Positions 51,222 to 61,541 of a stretch of 64,000 nt of DNA are shown here, one piece after another (positions within the stretch are counted from its first letter, which is position 1; each line of letters opens with the position of its first letter). The notes beneath the pieces are model-generated. The model was not told the origin of the DNA and did not search any database. It worked only from the letters and a program-made list of their open reading frames with translations. The translations under genes and the position numbers were made by a program. The DNA is taken from the NCBI GenBank assembly GCA_900110635.1, contig FOEK01000003.1:124001-188000 (forward strand), given 5' to 3'. Origin of the DNA: Lachnospiraceae bacterium NE2001. Its GTDB lineage: Bacteria; Bacillota; Clostridia; Lachnospirales; Lachnospiraceae.

Positions 51222-52136
51222 ATGAATAATAAGAAAAATGGAAACGTTGTACGCTATAACCGTTGGGGCTATTTTTTCCTGATTCCTTTTGTTGTAGTAT
51301 TCATAATATTCCAGCTTATTCCACTGGTATCTACTATTTACAACAGTTTCTTTGAACATTACTTCAAAAATGGTCTTACAGAAGTAGGACCAACATTTAT
51401 TGGACTTGAAAATTACAAGTCACTCTTCACAGGTAGTGACGTGTTTAAGTTTTTTGCTAATACAATGATCATGTGGATTATGGGCTTCATACCACAGATT
51501 CTTGTAGCACTTCTTCTGGCTGCTTGGTTCTCAGATCCATCACTTCGTCTGAAGGGTCGTCCATTCTTCCAGTCAGTTATATATCTTCCAAACCTGATCA
51601 TGGCATCTGCATTTGCAATGTTATTCTTTACATTGTTCTCAGATTCCGGTCCTATCAATTCAATGCTTCAGAATATGGGAATTCTTAGTGAACCATATAA
51701 GTTCCTCTCACACACATCCAGTGCGAGATGGCTTGTTGCGTTTATGAACTTCCTTATGTGGTTTGGAAATACAACAATTCTGCTTCTTGCAGGTATGCTT
51801 GGTATAGATACTTCTCTGTACGAGGCTGCTGAGGTTGACGGTGCTACCGCAACTCAGATATTCTTTAGGATAACACTTCCAATCTTAAGACCTATCCTTG
51901 TGTATGTTATGATCACATCACTTATCGGTGGTCTTCAGATGTTCGACGTACCTCAGATTCTTACAAATGGTGAAGGTTCGCCAGTTAGAACTACTATGAC
52001 ACTTATTATGTTCCTTAATAAGCACCTTTATAGTAAGAACTATGGTATGGGTGGTGCCCTTTCAGTAATACTGTTCATTATCACTGGTATCTTAAGTCTT
52101 ATAGTATTTAAGTTTAACAGCCAGGGCGATAAGTAA
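51222..52136 (+). CDS. sugar ABC importer permease, MalF-like
   Basis: A 304-residue permease with six hydrophobic helices. The EAA loop EAAEVDGATATQIFFRITLP (about 203-222) is the ATPase-contact motif of this family. An N-terminal NRWGYFFLIPFVVVFIIFQ starts helix 1. ATG 51222 is preceded by GCGGAGGT; the upstream frame to 51126 lies in the intergenic stem. The second permease follows after 11 bases. Confidence 0.92.
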   Translation: MNNKKNGNVVRYNRWGYFFLIPFVVVFIIFQLIPLVSTIYNSFFEHYFKNGLTEVGPTFIGLENYKSLFTGSDVFKFFANTMIMWIMGFIPQILVALLLAAWFSDPSLRLKGRPFFQSVIYLPNLIMASAFAMLFFTLFSDSGPINSMLQNMGILSEPYKFLSHTSSARWLVAFMNFLMWFGNTTILLLAGMLGIDTSLYEAAEVDGATATQIFFRITLPILRPILVYVMITSLIGGLQMFDVPQILTNGEGSPVRTTMTLIMFLNKHLYSKNYGMGGALSVILFIITGILSLIVFKFNSQGDK

Positions 52137-52147
52137 AGGAGGGTCAC

Positions 52148-53005
52148 ATGGAAGATAATAGAAATCAAGGTATGAGTATTCATGCCAGACGTATAGTTGC
52201 ATATGTAGTCCTTATATTAGTAACAATTATGTGTCTGTTCTGGTTCTATGTACTTTTCGTAAATGCTACAAGATCTAAGTCAGACCTTAATAAGGGATTT
52301 ACTATGATTCCTGGAACTAACCTGGGTAAGAATCTTTACAATCTGTTCCACAATAGTAACCTCCCAATTGTTAGAGGACTTCTTAACAGTTTGATCGTAT
52401 CTCTTTGTACTGCAGGACTTAGTACATACTTCTCAACTATGACAGCATTTGCTATCCATGCTTATGACTTCAAGCTTAAGAAGTTTATGTTCACATTTAT
52501 CCTTGCAATTATGATGATTCCTACACAGGTTACTGCTCTTGGATTCCTGAACTTACTTCGTAAGATTAATCTTATGGATTCATTTATACCACTTATCGTG
52601 CCAGCTATTGCTGCACCTGCGGTATTCTTCTATATGAAGCAGTATATGGAGGCCAACATACCTCTGGATCTTATGGAATCAGCTCGAATAGATGGCGCGG
52701 GAGAGTTCCTGATATTTAACAGGATTGCCTTCCCACTGATGAAGCCAGCTATCGCTGTACAGGCTATCTTCTCATTCGTTACAAGCTGGAATAACTACTT
52801 CACTCCAGCACTTGTACTTAAGTCAGATAACAAGAAGACACTGCCTATCCTTATAGCTATGCTTCGTTCAGCAGACTTCCTGAAGTTCGATATGGGCCAG
52901 GTTTATATGTTCATTGCTATGTCTATCTTACCAGTTATCGTCGTATATATCTTTATGGCTAAGAACATCGTTGCAGGTATGACAGTCGGAGCCGTTAAGG
53001 GTTAA
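52148..53005 (+). CDS. sugar ABC importer permease, MalG-like
   Basis: A 285-residue permease with six hydrophobic helices. The EAA-type loop ESARIDGAGEFLIFNRIAFP lies at about 177-196. It forms the heterodimer with the MalF-like permease upstream. AAAGGAGGG is placed 6 bases before the ATG. The operon ends at the terminator at 53034. Confidence 0.92.
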   Translation: MEDNRNQGMSIHARRIVAYVVLILVTIMCLFWFYVLFVNATRSKSDLNKGFTMIPGTNLGKNLYNLFHNSNLPIVRGLLNSLIVSLCTAGLSTYFSTMTAFAIHAYDFKLKKFMFTFILAIMMIPTQVTALGFLNLLRKINLMDSFIPLIVPAIAAPAVFFYMKQYMEANIPLDLMESARIDGAGEFLIFNRIAFPLMKPAIAVQAIFSFVTSWNNYFTPALVLKSDNKKTLPILIAMLRSADFLKFDMGQVYMFIAMSILPVIVVYIFMAKNIVAGMTVGAVKG

Positions 53006-53033
53006 GCTGTAAATAAATCGATATGATTTTTTT

Positions 53034-53066
53034 AGAGGATTCGCAAATTGCGAGTCCTCTTTTTTG
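53034..53066 (+). terminator. intrinsic terminator of the ABC importer operon
   Basis: AGAGGATTCGC pairs with GCGAGTCCTCT, allowing one A-G mismatch, around AAATT (53034-53060), and TTTTTG follows. Confidence 0.88.
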
Positions 53067-53153
53067 TTGTGTTGCGCTTTTGTTGCTCTCTAAACTGTAT
53101 AATAGCAAAAGATGCTAATTGATAGATATTTCGGTATAGAGGAGGATATAAAT

Positions 53154-55604
53154 ATGCCAAATTATAAAAACTGGACAGAACAGGATGAGAAAAATGCAAC
53201 AGAGGGGTTTGATCTAGAAAGAAAAAGCGAATCTGATATTGCAGAACTTAGTTTTAAAGAATTTAGAGATATGATGATTGAAGTTGGTTGGGATAGAGAT
53301 AGACAGACAACTCAGTTCATGTATTCTGTTTTTGAGCTATATAATGATGATCCGCTTGCGCTGGGTGATTTTGCCGGCAAATCTGCAGGTTCTTTTGACG
53401 ATATGATTTCAAATGTAAATGAAATCATTGAGCAGGCGGAAAGTGAAAATCGAAATGAACAGAACGAAAAGGCTTATAATGAAGTTAAGAAATGGCCAGA
53501 ATATATAAATGATTTAAAGAAGGCTGACGAGGCAGAGCGAAGTGCTCGTATTGAAGAGGAAAATCGCAAGAAACAGGAAGAAGAACAGCTGAAGAAGGAA
53601 GAAGAGGAACGCAAGAGACAGGAAGAAGAACGTCTGGAGAAGGAAGAAGAGGAACGTAAGAAGCAGGAAGAGGCGGATCGAAAGAAGGAAGCAGAAGATC
53701 GCAAAAAGCAGGAAGAACAGAAGAAACAGGAAGAGGATCCTGAGATAGAAGCTCGTCGACGTGAAATCGAGGAGATGTTTGAACGCGCAAGAATACAGGA
53801 AGAACAAGAAAAGAAAGCGAAAAAGATTGCTGAAGAAACAGAGAAAAATAAGGTCGACAACATGATTGCAACTATTGAAAGAAATCAGTGGCTGCAGAGA
53901 AAAATTCTGGTGGGGGCTTACGAAAGGGGTGCAAAGAGTAAGGGCGTAGTTGAAGAACTAATGTATCGAGAAAACGACCTTAGAGAAAGTGTAATTAGCA
54001 AGAATTTCATTTATTCAGGTAATCTGGATGATTATGAACCGAAGGACTGGACTAAAGAAGAACTCGATATAATCGAAAAAGGTATAATCAATACTGTAGA
54101 AAGAGATGAGGCGTTCAAGGAACAGAAGCGTAAGGAAGAGCTTGAGGCACAGAGGCTTATAGATGAAGAGAAGAAACTCCCTCGTATGTCTCAGGCGGAT
54201 ATTGATAATCTGCGCCGAGAAGTGACTAGAATCTCAGAAAAAGGAATTGATCTTAATGAGTATATTCAAAGTCAGGCGTATAAGGATTACGCTGAAAATA
54301 ATGGATTTGATTCAAACGTTGAATGGTCTCCTCTTGATATAGCTATTACCAGTACATATGGACCGAAGGCTACAAATGAACTTAAAAAACTTAATAAGAA
54401 ACAATATGAAGATGCTTTGAAGCATCTTAAGGCTGTTGAAAAGATATATGATGATCATGAGAAGGAGCAGAAGTTTAGTGGGGCCGATATGGATTCCTTT
54501 GCTATGGCCAGATGGCTTGGGGGTCAAGGCTATAAAAATATGCTGAACTTATATGGTGATAAAAAAGTTGGCGATCGTTCTATGGTTGCTTATTTTGATG
54601 ATGCGCTAAAGAATGCGGTTCAGGCCAGAGATAAGGCGAAAGGCTTTGATACAAAGTATATAGAGGAGGCACAGAAACTATATACTGAGAATAAGGAAAG
54701 ATTTGATAATATATTAAGTACGATGTCAACTATGAGCGGTAATTCGGTTGCAGGACCAGAGGTTCTTCAGCAGTGTAAGAAGGAATTGACTGAACTGAAT
54801 GCTGACAAGGGTATGATGAAAAAACTAAATCAGTTCTGTCATCTTCTCTATAAGACTAAGCAGAATGATGAAGAGGTTTGTCAGTTAGGAACAGATAAAA
54901 AGCCTCTCTTTGTTGAACCTTATACAAAGGGTACTAACCTAACAAATGGTGCGACAAAAGCAAAGGAACTAGATATCCTTGATACCTGCTATAATTCGCT
55001 CTTAAAACCAGCTAAAAAGGCCGCAAGAAATTCTGATGAATATAACAATATACTTAAGTCGGTACTGGATCTTGAAAAGATTGTGAAAAAGGCAGATGAT
55101 CCCCAAAAGATAGAGGCTGAATATGCTAAAGGAATAAAGAAAACTCTGGAGTTGATTAACAAATATCGTCTGCATAAAGCGGCTGATGGAATTAAGCAGG
55201 ATGTTACACTGCAAAAGCTTGCAGCTGTAGAGAGGGTAGATAAGTTCCTTCAGACAAGGTATAAAAATATTACTACTAATGAGTATTTAGACGCTGGAAA
55301 GAGTGTGCAGGAAAAATATAAGGTTGAGGTTCCTGAACAATATGAAAATGGCGATGCGTATGTTACTGCTCTGGCAATAAAAAAGATAAAGAATATAGAA
55401 AATCATCCGTTGGATTATACTGAACATCTTGAGAAGGAAGTGGGAAAGAAGGGTCTTGATAATCTTGGCCTTAGCAGTAAAGAAAAGAAACAGCTGAGTG
55501 CTCTTACGGGACGTCTGGTACCAGAAGATGAAACTAAAAAGAAAACAACTTCTAATAATACGGAAAAGAAAACTGGAAAAGTTGTAGATCCGTTGAAAAA
55601 ATAA
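53154..55604 (+). CDS. large cytoplasmic coiled-coil protein
   Basis: An 816-residue protein without signal peptide or membrane helix that I do not recognise. Residues about 1-120 are mixed, with DIAELSFKEFRDMMIEVG. Residues about 125-255 are a highly charged coiled coil of KKQEEE and ERKRQEEE type. The remainder is helical with long Lys/Glu segments, ending in a Lys/Thr-rich tail. No enzyme motif is visible. GAGGAGG favours ATG 53154 over the in-frame start at 53112. Between a sugar importer and YesL its role is unclear. Confidence 0.8.
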   Translation: MPNYKNWTEQDEKNATEGFDLERKSESDIAELSFKEFRDMMIEVGWDRDRQTTQFMYSVFELYNDDPLALGDFAGKSAGSFDDMISNVNEIIEQAESENRNEQNEKAYNEVKKWPEYINDLKKADEAERSARIEEENRKKQEEEQLKKEEEERKRQEEERLEKEEEERKKQEEADRKKEAEDRKKQEEQKKQEEDPEIEARRREIEEMFERARIQEEQEKKAKKIAEETEKNKVDNMIATIERNQWLQRKILVGAYERGAKSKGVVEELMYRENDLRESVISKNFIYSGNLDDYEPKDWTKEELDIIEKGIINTVERDEAFKEQKRKEELEAQRLIDEEKKLPRMSQADIDNLRREVTRISEKGIDLNEYIQSQAYKDYAENNGFDSNVEWSPLDIAITSTYGPKATNELKKLNKKQYEDALKHLKAVEKIYDDHEKEQKFSGADMDSFAMARWLGGQGYKNMLNLYGDKKVGDRSMVAYFDDALKNAVQARDKAKGFDTKYIEEAQKLYTENKERFDNILSTMSTMSGNSVAGPEVLQQCKKELTELNADKGMMKKLNQFCHLLYKTKQNDEEVCQLGTDKKPLFVEPYTKGTNLTNGATKAKELDILDTCYNSLLKPAKKAARNSDEYNNILKSVLDLEKIVKKADDPQKIEAEYAKGIKKTLELINKYRLHKAADGIKQDVTLQKLAAVERVDKFLQTRYKNITTNEYLDAGKSVQEKYKVEVPEQYENGDAYVTALAIKKIKNIENHPLDYTEHLEKEVGKKGLDNLGLSSKEKKQLSALTGRLVPEDETKKKTTSNNTEKKTGKVVDPLKK

Positions 55605-55698
55605 ACTATATAGTCTTCGGGCAAGTGGTTTGCATTATATGAATAAATAAAGTATAATATGATTCATTGTCTATTAAGAAAAGACTAGGAGTTTATTC

Positions 55699-56574
55699 AT
55701 GTCCAAGAACAAAGAAAATAAGAATAATAAAGATAAAAACATTGCTGAGAAGATAGCTGACGCGGAGAATGCTGTAGAGAAGGGGGCAGAAGCTAAGGGT
55801 GCTCAGGAGATTCAGAAGGAGTCTACTGAACCAGTGAGTACTATAGAAGAGGATGATGAGCCAGCTGTACCCCTTTCTCGTGGTCAGAAGTTCTTCCGTT
55901 TGTTTGATAAATTTGGTGATCTTTTTGTACTCAATATATATTTCTTTGTTACTTGTATTCCGTTAATTACCATTGGTGCAGCGTTTACGGCTTTATATTC
56001 AGTAACTAACAAGATGGTAAATGATAAAGAAGGCGGAATCAGAGATGAGTATTTTAAGGCGTTTAAAGCTAATCTGAAGCAGGGTATAGCTATATGGATA
56101 ATCGATCTTATCGTTATTTATGCTATGTATCTTCAGTATGCATATATTGTGCTGAATGATAATCAGGCTGTAAGGTATCTGTATGTCATATTGGGCTTTG
56201 AATTTGTTGTATTTGCATTTGCATTTCCACTTCAGTGGCCTATGGTGGCAAGATATGAGAATACGGTATGGGCTCTGATCAGAAATTCCTTTATTTTTGC
56301 ACTGACAAATCTGGGTACCTGGTTCAAGATGTTCTACATCTGGCTGTTCCCTGTTGTTCTTTATTTATTGAATATGAAGATTTTCGTTTATACCTGGTTC
56401 CTGTGGGCGCTTATACTTACATCCGTTTTTGCGTATACGTGCTCTATGTTCCTTGTGAAGTTCTATGAGAAGCTGGAAAATCCTGAAAAGGTGGAAGAAC
56501 AGGAGCAGGAAATGAAGAAAATGAAACAGATGAATAAGGATATGCAAAAGAAAAAGAAATCGGCTAAAAAATAA
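55699..56574 (+). CDS. YesL-type (DUF624) membrane protein
   Basis: A 291-residue protein. A charged cytoplasmic N terminus (about 1-70) precedes the DUF624 signature LFVLNIYFFVTCIPLITIGA, with about five hydrophobic helices in total, then a Glu/Met/Lys-rich C-terminal coiled coil (EQEQEMKKMKQMNKDM). DUF624 proteins are often encoded with family 1 sugar importers, as near here, but their activity is unknown. The long N-terminal extension and coiled-coil tail are not typical of the 200-residue YesL. Confidence 0.85.
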   Translation: MSKNKENKNNKDKNIAEKIADAENAVEKGAEAKGAQEIQKESTEPVSTIEEDDEPAVPLSRGQKFFRLFDKFGDLFVLNIYFFVTCIPLITIGAAFTALYSVTNKMVNDKEGGIRDEYFKAFKANLKQGIAIWIIDLIVIYAMYLQYAYIVLNDNQAVRYLYVILGFEFVVFAFAFPLQWPMVARYENTVWALIRNSFIFALTNLGTWFKMFYIWLFPVVLYLLNMKIFVYTWFLWALILTSVFAYTCSMFLVKFYEKLENPEKVEEQEQEMKKMKQMNKDMQKKKKSAKK

Positions 56575-56608
56575 TAAAATATATGATTAACTCAAATAAA
56601 AAAGAGGG

Positions 56609-56652
56609 AAACCGTTCATTTTGTTGAATAATACAAATGGACGGTTTTTTTA
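56609..56652 (+). terminator. intrinsic terminator of the yesL-like gene
   Basis: AAACCGTTCATTTTG (56609-56623) pairs with CAAATGGACGGTTT (56634-56647), with one bulge and a G-T pair, and TTTT follows. The next gene starts 14 bases after it. Confidence 0.85.
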
Positions 56653-56665
56653 TGGGGGTTGTATC

Positions 56666-57664
56666 ATGTTGATTCGTGAAATGTATGAACAGGAGGAGCA
56701 TCAAAGGCTCAGTCAATTTGCGTCCTTTAGTGATGAGTCCAAGGGAAGACAGACTCCCGAGGAAGAGAGTGATATGCGAACTGTTTATCAGAGGGATAGA
56801 GATCGTATCATTCATTCGAAATCATTTAGGCGTCTAAAACACAAAACTCAGGTATTTCTGGCTCCGTATGGAGATCATTACAGAACCAGACTCACACATA
56901 CCCTTGAGGTTTCCCAGATTGCAAGAACTATAGCAAAGGCCCTCAGATGTAATGAGGAGCTGACAGAGGCCATAGCGCTTTCCCACGATATTGGCCATAC
57001 CCCTTTCGGCCATGTTGGTGAGAGGGCTCTCACTGACGTGAGTGGAAAAACATTTCAGCATAATGAGCATGGAGTTCGCGTGGTTGAATGTCTCGAGAAG
57101 AATGGAGAGGGACTCAACTTGACATGGGAGGTCAGAGATGGAATATTAAACCATAAGACCAGTCTCAGTCCAGCTACACTTGAGGGAGATATTGTCAGAT
57201 TGTCTGACAAGATTGCGTATATCAGCCACGATATAGATGATGGTATCAGAGCGGGAGTTCTTTCTGAGGATACACTGCCGCAGAGTACCACCAATATTCT
57301 GGGGCATTCCACACGAGACAGGCTTGATATGATGATTCACAATGTTGTCGATAATTCGGCAGAGTCGCCAAGAGCCAAGATGTCAGAGGATTGCTGGAAT
57401 GCACTTATGGAGCTAAGACAGTATATGTTTGAAATGCTCTATACCAATCCTGTGGTTAAAAAAGAGGAGACCAAGGCTTATGAGATAATCAAGATCCTAT
57501 ACGAGAGGTTCATGGAGAGTCCAGAGCTGGTTCCTGATGAATTTAAAAAGGAAGGTCTGGAGCTGTCGACGGCTGTTACAGATTATATTGCCTGTATGAC
57601 AGATAATTACGCAGTTGAGCAGTTTCAGAATATTTATATACCTCAAAGCTGGATGAGTTACTAA
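56666..57664 (+). CDS. dgt: deoxyguanosinetriphosphate triphosphohydrolase-like protein
   Basis: A 332-residue HD-domain dNTPase. The N-terminal segment RDRIIHSKSFRRLKHKTQVF, the metal-binding TRLTHTLEVSQIARTIA and SHDIGHTPFGHVGE, and the C-terminal SDKIAYISHDIDDG are conserved dGTPase-like features. The family hydrolyses dNTPs to nucleoside and triphosphate. It heads the dgt-dnaG-rpoD-trmK series common in Clostridia. ATG 56666, with GGGGG 7 bases before it, is chosen over TTG 56621, which lies inside the upstream terminator. Confidence 0.9.
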   Translation: MLIREMYEQEEHQRLSQFASFSDESKGRQTPEEESDMRTVYQRDRDRIIHSKSFRRLKHKTQVFLAPYGDHYRTRLTHTLEVSQIARTIAKALRCNEELTEAIALSHDIGHTPFGHVGERALTDVSGKTFQHNEHGVRVVECLEKNGEGLNLTWEVRDGILNHKTSLSPATLEGDIVRLSDKIAYISHDIDDGIRAGVLSEDTLPQSTTNILGHSTRDRLDMMIHNVVDNSAESPRAKMSEDCWNALMELRQYMFEMLYTNPVVKKEETKAYEIIKILYERFMESPELVPDEFKKEGLELSTAVTDYIACMTDNYAVEQFQNIYIPQSWMSY

Positions 57665-57679
57665 AAATCGAGGTGTAAG

Positions 57680-59488
57680 ATGTATATTTCAAAAGAATTA
57701 AAAGATGAGATTGTTTCGAAGAATGACATAGTGGATGTCATCTCTGAACATGTATCGCTAAAGAGGTCTGGCTCGGACTATGTGTGCTGCTGCCCATTCC
57801 ACAATGAGAAAACTCCTTCATTTCACGTGAGCCGTGAGAGACAGCGGTATAAGTGCTTTGGTTGTCTTACAGGTGGCGGAGTTATAACATTTTTAATGAA
57901 ATACGAAAATATGACCTTTCCAGAGGCTGTGAAGAGCCTTGCTGATCGTGCAGGAGTCGATATGCCAGAGCGTGAGCTTACGGCTGAGGAGAAACAACGG
58001 ATCTCAAGGCGCGAGAAGCTATACGAGATCAACCTAGCAGCGGCGGGATATTTTCACTATATTCTAAAGTCGCCCCGTGGCAAGGTAGGTTATGACTACT
58101 TTAAGGAAAGAGGCTTTACCGATGAAACAATTCAGAATTTCGGGCTGGGATTTGCGGATGTTTATCGGGATGATCTTTACAAGTATTTAAAGTCAAAGGG
58201 CTACAGCAATGAGCTTATGAGAGATGCGGGACTCGTAAAGTTTGATGAGAAGTACGGGCCATCTGATATGTTCTGGAACAGGGTGATCGTTCCTATTACA
58301 GATATGGGCAACAACGTAGTGGCATTTGGCGGACGAGTTCTTGGAGATGCAAAGCCTAAGTATCTGAATACGAAGGAGACTGATGTATTCAACAAGAGTC
58401 GCAATCTCTTTGCTATGAGTACTGCAAAGAATAAATGTCGACGGGGCATTATTCTCTGCGAGGGCTATATGGATGTCATAGCCATGCATCAGGCGGGCTT
58501 TGAGAACTCCACGGCGTCCCTGGGAACAGCATTTACTGATGGTCAGGCCGGTATAATCAAGAAGTACACTACAGATGTGTATCTTGCATACGACAGCGAT
58601 GCGGCTGGTACCAATGCCGCTATGAAGGCTATCAGCATTCTCCGGAAGTATGATATGTCCCAGAAGGTTATTGACTTGAGGCCACACAAGGACCCGGATG
58701 AGTTCATAAAAGCTGAAGGCAGAGAAGCATTTGAAGATAGAATTAAAAATGCTATGAATGGCCGACTCTTCGAGATTAACTATATATCTAGAAGCTACAA
58801 TATGGATGATCCAGAAGAGAAGACGAAGTTTATGAAGGCGGCCGGAAAGCTTCTTGCAGGTATAGATGATAAGGTTGAGAGAACCAATTATATAGAGAAG
58901 GTTGCAACCCAGTATTATCTAGATAAAGAGGTTCTGAGAGGTATAGTTTCGGAGATAGGACTTGCAGGACTGGGACAGCGTAATCTGGCTGATACAATAA
59001 TAGAAGATGTGCCGGAGGTAATAGATAACCGGGCACGTCGGGAGGCTAGATCCGGTGTCGAAGAGAGCCAGGGCAAGGAGAATCCTTATGAGGAGAAGGA
59101 AATGTATCTCCTTACGATTCTGGCTAATAACGAGGAGCTTATTGGAAAACTTGACGGTGTCGTGAATGAGGAGGATTTCACTGAGGGGATTACCAGTGAA
59201 GTGGCAAAGCTTCTTTATGAACAGTACAGAAGTACGGGGAGAACGGATACGGCCACCATCATCAGTGATTTTGAAGACCTGGAGTCACAGGAGAAGGTAA
59301 GCAGGATACTCACATCTGATTTTGATTTTGATACCACTCCATCAGCTATGGAGAAGATACTTAATGATCTTATTATCAAGGTGAAAACCAATAATATAGA
59401 TAAGAAACTTAAATCCGGCTCTGGAACGAACCGTATACAACTGGCTCAGGAGAAGGAAAAGATAAAAAAACTAAGAATTAAGTTATAG
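57680..59488 (+). CDS. dnaG: DNA primase
   Basis: A 602-residue primase making RNA primers at the replication fork. The CHC2 zinc finger is [13 protein letters not shown] and YKCFGC (residues 37-62). The RNA polymerase core holds [17 protein letters not shown], and the Toprim motif is [16 protein letters not shown] with [13 protein letters not shown]-terminal DnaB-interaction domain follows at about 450-600. It begins 15 bases after dgt with GAGGTG before the ATG, and rpoD follows 13 bases later. Confidence 0.96.
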   Translation: MYISKELKDEIVSKNDIVDVISEHVSLKRSGSDYVCCCPFHNEKTPSFHVSRERQRYKCFGCLTGGGVITFLMKYENMTFPEAVKSLADRAGVDMPERELTAEEKQRISRREKLYEINLAAAGYFHYILKSPRGKVGYDYFKERGFTDETIQNFGLGFADVYRDDLYKYLKSKGYSNELMRDAGLVKFDEKYGPSDMFWNRVIVPITDMGNNVVAFGGRVLGDAKPKYLNTKETDVFNKSRNLFAMSTAKNKCRRGIILCEGYMDVIAMHQAGFENSTASLGTAFTDGQAGIIKKYTTDVYLAYDSDAAGTNAAMKAISILRKYDMSQKVIDLRPHKDPDEFIKAEGREAFEDRIKNAMNGRLFEINYISRSYNMDDPEEKTKFMKAAGKLLAGIDDKVERTNYIEKVATQYYLDKEVLRGIVSEIGLAGLGQRNLADTIIEDVPEVIDNRARREARSGVEESQGKENPYEEKEMYLLTILANNEELIGKLDGVVNEEDFTEGITSEVAKLLYEQYRSTGRTDTATIISDFEDLESQEKVSRILTSDFDFDTTPSAMEKILNDLIIKVKTNNIDKKLKSGSGTNRIQLAQEKEKIKKLRIKL

Positions 59489-59501
59489 AGAGGAAAAGAT
59501 T

Positions 59502-61541
59502 ATGGCAACAAAGAAGACAGCAGAAAAGGCGGCTACAGAAAAGATAGCAGAAAAGGAAGTTAAGGAGACAGCAAAGAAGACTACTGCGAAGAAGGAAACG
59601 GCAGAAAAACAAGAAACTGTAGATAAGAAGGAAACCACAGCAAAGAAGACTGCGGCAAAGAAAGAGACAAAGGCTAAGGCTATCTCACAGAAAGCTATAA
59701 AAGATATGATTAAGTCTCTAAATACTAGTTCAGAAAAGAATATGCTCGTTTTAAGTGAAGATGATTTAGTGAACTATATGGTAAAGAATAAGTATTCTTT
59801 GAAGGAGTTCAGATCTGCTGTTAATGATTACTTTGCCGAGGTAGATTCAGATGTATCTATAAGCTTTATAGGCGTGAATGGAGAGGCTGATCACCAAGAA
59901 AATGGCAGCTGGGATTCAGATACATTTTATTATGATTTTGATAATCCAGTCAGCATTGATGGTAAAAACTATGTAAGAGCAACTTCATATATTCGAGGAG
60001 TTCTGGTATCTCTGCTTAAAGGATTATGTGACAAAGCAAAGAAAAAGAATGTTGTTAGTATGACAGAGTATCGTGATGCTATACTGGACTATTTTGATCA
60101 GGATGAGGATTTCTTAAAGCTTTTTGAAAAGAAAGAGTTCAACGGCTTTGCAGACTGTTTCTGGGATGTATATAGAGATATGTATTTCGATGGCGACTAT
60201 AAGAAGTCTACTACTGATGAGCCGCCAGTTGTTGAAGAGTATCATGAGACTGATATAAAGGACTATTTTAACGGAATAACTGCTGAGGTTTTGAAACAGT
60301 GCGATAATAAGGTGGAATTCGAAAACTGGGATGATCTGTATGAGATGTTCCGCGAAAGTGATCTTTGTCAGTCTGCACAGTTTGTTCTTGGAGACAAGGA
60401 TGAAGAAGAGGGAATAACTACTCAGGGACGAGCTCTATTTGAAGCAAGACTTAAGGAGCTTCTGGAAAATGCTAAAAAGCACGGAGGCACCATATATGAT
60501 GATGAAATAGTAAAGGCTACTAAGGATCTGGATCCTAAGGATATTCCAGACTACTGTGCAAAGGCGCTGGAGTTCTTTGAGTTAAATGGTGTCGAGGTCC
60601 TCAGTGTTGTAGACGATGAGCCGGATATCAGTGAGGAAGAGTTCCAGATGGAGCTGGCCGAGGAAGAGGAAATCGATCTGGAGAAGATCGATATGTCTGT
60701 TCCAGAGGGTATCAGTCTTGAGGATCCTGTAAGAATGTATCTTAAGGAAATCGGTAAGGTTTCTCTTCTTACAGCTGAGGAAGAGATAGAGCTTGCTCAG
60801 AGAATGGAAGAGGGCGATGAGATGGCAAAGAAGACACTTGCCGAGGCTAACCTCCGTCTTGTTGTCAGCATTGCCAAGAGATATGTTGGTAGAGGTATGC
60901 TCTTCCTTGATCTGATTCAGGAAGGAAATATGGGTCTTATCAAAGCTGTTGAGAAGTTCGATTACAGAAAGGGCTACAAGTTCTCAACATATGCAACATG
61001 GTGGATAAGACAGGCTATCACAAGAGCTATTGCTGATCAGGCAAGAACTATCAGAATTCCTGTTCATATGGTTGAGACCATCAACAAGCTTACAAGAGTT
61101 TCAAGACAGCTGCTTCAGGAGCTGGGGCGCGAGCCAAGTCCAGAAGAGATTGCTGAGGAGATGGAGATTCCTGTAGAGAGAGTTCGTGAGATTCAGAAGA
61201 TATCTCAGGAGCCAGTATCCCTTGAGACACCTATCGGTGAAGAGGAGGACAGCCACCTGGGAGACTTCCTTCCAGACGAGGATATACCTGCACCATCGGA
61301 GGCTGCTGCTTCAACTATTCTTAAGGAGCAGTTAAAGGAGGTGCTTGGTACACTTACAGATAGAGAGCAGAAGGTCCTTAGACTCAGATTTGGTCTTGAC
61401 GATGGAAGAGCCAGAACCCTTGAAGAGGTTGGTAAGGAGTTTAAGGTAACACGTGAGCGTATCAGACAGATAGAGGCAAAGGCTCTTAGAAAGCTGAGAC
61501 ATCCAAGCCGTTCACGTAAGCTTAGGGAGTTCCTTGAGTAA
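59502..61541 (+). CDS. rpoD: primary sigma factor RpoD/SigA with large N-terminal extension
   Basis: A 679-residue sigma-70. Residues about 1-65 are an Ala/Lys/Thr/Glu-rich tail with repeated KKETAAKK-like units. About 65-310 are an extra domain with no family known to me. About 316-370 are region 1.1-like ([20 protein letters not shown]), and about 405-679 regions 1.2-4 with [51 protein letters not shown] and the region 4.2 [22 protein letters not shown]. Bacillus SigA has about 371 residues. It is the fourth gene in the replication/transcription series; trmK overlaps its stop by one base. Confidence 0.95.
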   Translation: MATKKTAEKAATEKIAEKEVKETAKKTTAKKETAEKQETVDKKETTAKKTAAKKETKAKAISQKAIKDMIKSLNTSSEKNMLVLSEDDLVNYMVKNKYSLKEFRSAVNDYFAEVDSDVSISFIGVNGEADHQENGSWDSDTFYYDFDNPVSIDGKNYVRATSYIRGVLVSLLKGLCDKAKKKNVVSMTEYRDAILDYFDQDEDFLKLFEKKEFNGFADCFWDVYRDMYFDGDYKKSTTDEPPVVEEYHETDIKDYFNGITAEVLKQCDNKVEFENWDDLYEMFRESDLCQSAQFVLGDKDEEEGITTQGRALFEARLKELLENAKKHGGTIYDDEIVKATKDLDPKDIPDYCAKALEFFELNGVEVLSVVDDEPDISEEEFQMELAEEEEIDLEKIDMSVPEGISLEDPVRMYLKEIGKVSLLTAEEEIELAQRMEEGDEMAKKTLAEANLRLVVSIAKRYVGRGMLFLDLIQEGNMGLIKAVEKFDYRKGYKFSTYATWWIRQAITRAIADQARTIRIPVHMVETINKLTRVSRQLLQELGREPSPEEIAEEMEIPVERVREIQKISQEPVSLETPIGEEEDSHLGDFLPDEDIPAPSEAAASTILKEQLKEVLGTLTDREQKVLRLRFGLDDGRARTLEEVGKEFKVTRERIRQIEAKALRKLRHPSRSRKLREFLE

